Shown here: in pieces, positions 62,738 through 64,000 of the stretch | Layout of the letters: the number at the start of each line of letters is the position of its first letter | Position numbering within the stretch: the first letter of the stretch is position 1 | Virus record (IMG/VR): IMGVR_UViG_3300017605_001304 | Span: 85,156-149,155 of that record | Source of the DNA: a virus | Reading direction: 5' to 3' (one strand) | DNA: 64,000 nt | Notes under the pieces: model-generated | What the model was told of the DNA's origin: nothing | Database searches by the model: none | What the model saw: the letters and a program-made list of their open reading frames with translations, nothing else | Position numbers and translations under genes: made by a program

Positions 62738-63150
62738 GCCCCGCACTCCCGGTTGACTCCCATGTCGACGCCCATCACGACGTAGGGCTTGTCCTTCTGC
62801 TCGGGGTGATGCTTCACGCACCAGCCGATCGTGCAGGGCCACCAGCCCATCTTGAGCTGGTCGGCGCGGTACGGAGCGTAGAGCTTCAGCCACTCGTCCT
62901 TCGCGATGAACTTCTCGCCGTCGTCGGTCCAGTGCACCCAGCCGTCGAGTTCATCCGCGAGCTCTCGCAGTCGCTGGATCTTCTCGACGTCGATCGGGCC
63001 GAGACCGTAGTGATTGAGCCGGTCCCCGACCACGATCCCGAAGAGATCGTATTCGAGGGCGCTCATCCAGCCGGCGCAGTAGTGGTCCTCGCTGATCTCC
63101 GACATGAGGTCGATCAGGGACGCGACGACGGTCTCGCGGCTCAGGGTCAC
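62734..63150 (-). CDS. Hypothetical protein, 138 aa
   Basis: GTG start. DHYCAGWMSALEYDLFGIVV, DGWVHWTDDGEKFIAKDEWL and WWPCTIGWCVKHHPEQKD. Aromatic-rich, soluble. Not recognised. Confidence 0.5.
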   Translation of the reverse strand: MTLSRETVVASLIDLMSEISEDHYCAGWMSALEYDLFGIVVGDRLNHYGLGPIDVEKIQRLRELADELDGWVHWTDDGEKFIAKDEWLKLYAPYRADQLKMGWWPCTIGWCVKHHPEQKDKPYVVMGVDMGVNRECGA

Positions 63151-63377
63151 GACTCGTCCTCCAGCTTGTGCAAGAGGGCATCGTACTCGTCAGCGACGTC
63201 GAGGACGCGCTCGATCACGGCCTTGGTCCGGGTGATCTCGAAGAAGCGCTCCAGGTCGGAGATCCGCTGACGCATCTGGTCCCACTCGCCTTTCTCTAGT
63301 GGCGACGCGAGATTCCCGAGCTCCAGCGGGATCGCTCCGACCTCGTCGAGGCACTCCTGCATCCTTGCCTTGTTCAC
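63147..63377 (-). CDS. Helical hypothetical protein, 76 aa
   Basis: GTGA start. Mostly helical and charged (WDQMRQRISDLERFFEITR, AVIERVLDVADEYDALLHK). Possible coiled coil. Confidence 0.5.
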   Translation of the reverse strand: MNKARMQECLDEVGAIPLELGNLASPLEKGEWDQMRQRISDLERFFEITRTKAVIERVLDVADEYDALLHKLEDES

Positions 63378-63565
63378 GGCTCCTCCTTGTACACCGTACG
63401 CAGCAGCTTCCTGGCCTTCTCGCGATTCCCACCCGAGAGACGCAGCGCGATCCGCCAACGTACCCAGCGGCCGATCCTGTTGAGCACCGGCTCCGTGAGC
63501 TTGATCCAGACGTACAGCACCGCGCAGCCGAAGAGCAGGCAGTAGACCCACACCCAGGGGCTCAC
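63374..63565 (-). CDS. Membrane-anchored small protein, 63 aa
   Basis: GTGA start. N-terminal membrane helix (WVWVYCLLFGCAVLYVWI), then a basic cytoplasmic-type domain (RIGRWVRWRIALRLSGGNR). Confidence 0.5.
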   Translation of the reverse strand: MSPWVWVYCLLFGCAVLYVWIKLTEPVLNRIGRWVRWRIALRLSGGNREKARKLLRTVYKEEP

Positions 63566-64000
63566 ACGCGGGCCCCCGCCAGCTCCGAGATCGCGGCGTT
63601 ATACCGCGTCATGAAGTCCGGGTTCAACCCGTGGCACTTGCACTTGATCGGCTCGGCCGCAGCCTCGAACTCCCCCTTCGCGATGCGGCGGTGGGCCACC
63701 CAGGCCGCGACGCCCGCGTACTGGTAGCGCTCGTGCAGGCTGAGGATCGTGGCGGCTTGGTCGGCAGGGACCGGCTCGCAGTCAGCGCAGGCGAACGCGA
63801 AGGTGTCCCCGCAGTTGACGTTGAGCTCGATCTTGTTCTCGCGCACCATGAGGAAGACCGCGTCCGAGAGGAGCAGCTTGCCGACCGTGGTGCGCAGCGG
63901 CTCTTCGAGCGCGAGGAACCACTTCTTCAGCGTCGAGAACTCGTGCAGGATCGCGATGACGGCGTCCTGGTGGCCACAGCGATGCGCGTGCGTCGGCGTC
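63562..64000 (-). CDS. Hypothetical cysteine-containing protein, 5' end outside window
   Basis: The frame stays open to the right edge, so the ATG at 63849 is probably internal. Upstream residues include HAHRCGHQDAVIAILHEF and KKWFLALEEPLRTTVG; later NVNCGDTFAFACADCEP and IKCKCHGLNPDF suggest zinc binding. At least 146 residues. Not recognised. Confidence 0.55.
   Translation of the reverse strand, partial: TPTHAHRCGHQDAVIAILHEFSTLKKWFLALEEPLRTTVGKLLLSDAVFLMVRENKIELNVNCGDTFAFACADCEPVPADQAATILSLHERYQYAGVAAWVAHRRIAKGEFEAAAEPIKCKCHGLNPDFMTRYNAAISELAGARV

Noticed and set aside
1-64000. tRNA genes, insertion sequences, integrase or attachment sites
   Set aside because: None recognised on reading both strands, though a tRNA search tool was not available.

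Overview
The window looks like part of a very large, GC-rich (roughly 60-65 % by eye) tailed-phage genome of the T4 superfamily. The firmest evidence is a gp23-type major capsid protein (14523-15959), next to a gp21-type prohead protease fused to a scaffold-like tail (15978-17612). About 64 kb holds virion, tail-fibre and lysis genes but no terminase large subunit, portal, polymerase, tRNA or CRISPR that I can recognise. This suggests a jumbo-scale genome; that is inference. Nearly all genes lie on the minus strand, tightly packed, with ATG, GTG and TTG starts behind GGAG-type ribosome sites. No stretch over 300 bases lacks a gene; the longest gaps (91-132 bases) are described.

Layout. 1-5 kb: four proteins sharing a 'GWIxPDG ... 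GWIRQA ... DYVRR' module. Two of them carry ADP-ribosyltransferase-like domains, and several end in a common peptide resembling ESTRAIAKRLFLEG. 5-14 kb: neck-like protein, repeat proteins and tail-fibre or adhesin proteins. 14-17.6 kb: capsid, protease and scaffold. 17.6-24.6 kb: small virion-like beta proteins. 24.6-28 kb: two paralogous PcfJ-like, zinc-binding proteins, also ending in the common peptide. 28-30.9 kb: PKD/beta-helix tailspike and a small relative of its C-terminal domain. 30.9-33.4 kb: a plus-strand island of nine small genes behind a sigma70-like promoter with an operator-like palindrome. 33.4-35.1 kb: holin and unimolecular-spanin candidates. 35.2-39.8 kb: a 1551-residue cysteine-rich giant protein. 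40-45.8 kb: small genes, a fibre-like protein and a family-1 pectate lyase-like protein. 45.9-47.3 kb: an AAA+ ATPase.

47.4-62.2 kb is the most unusual region. It holds about 65 consecutive minus-strand genes of 34-109 residues, most overlapping the next start by 1-4 bases (ATGA, GTGA or TGATG). They are interrupted only by a roughly 700-residue RIFT-barrel/toroid polysaccharide lyase-like protein and one 93-base gap with a hairpin. Neighbouring genes often align with each other, and many share a weak pattern: an aromatic helix (xLWxxWxxxL or WFExxL), a variable stretch, then a C-terminal PLxDLF-like segment. I read this as a hugely expanded, highly diverged tandem gene family of unknown function. 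The window closes with small membrane or soluble proteins and a gene running off the right edge.

Working together (inference): the capsid genes build a T4-like head in which module- or tag-bearing effectors such as the ADP-ribosyltransferases might be packaged, as T4 Alt is. Beta-helix, pectate lyase-like and rhamnogalacturonan-lyase-like proteins would arm the tail against an acidic polysaccharide surface. The role of the small-gene array is unknown.
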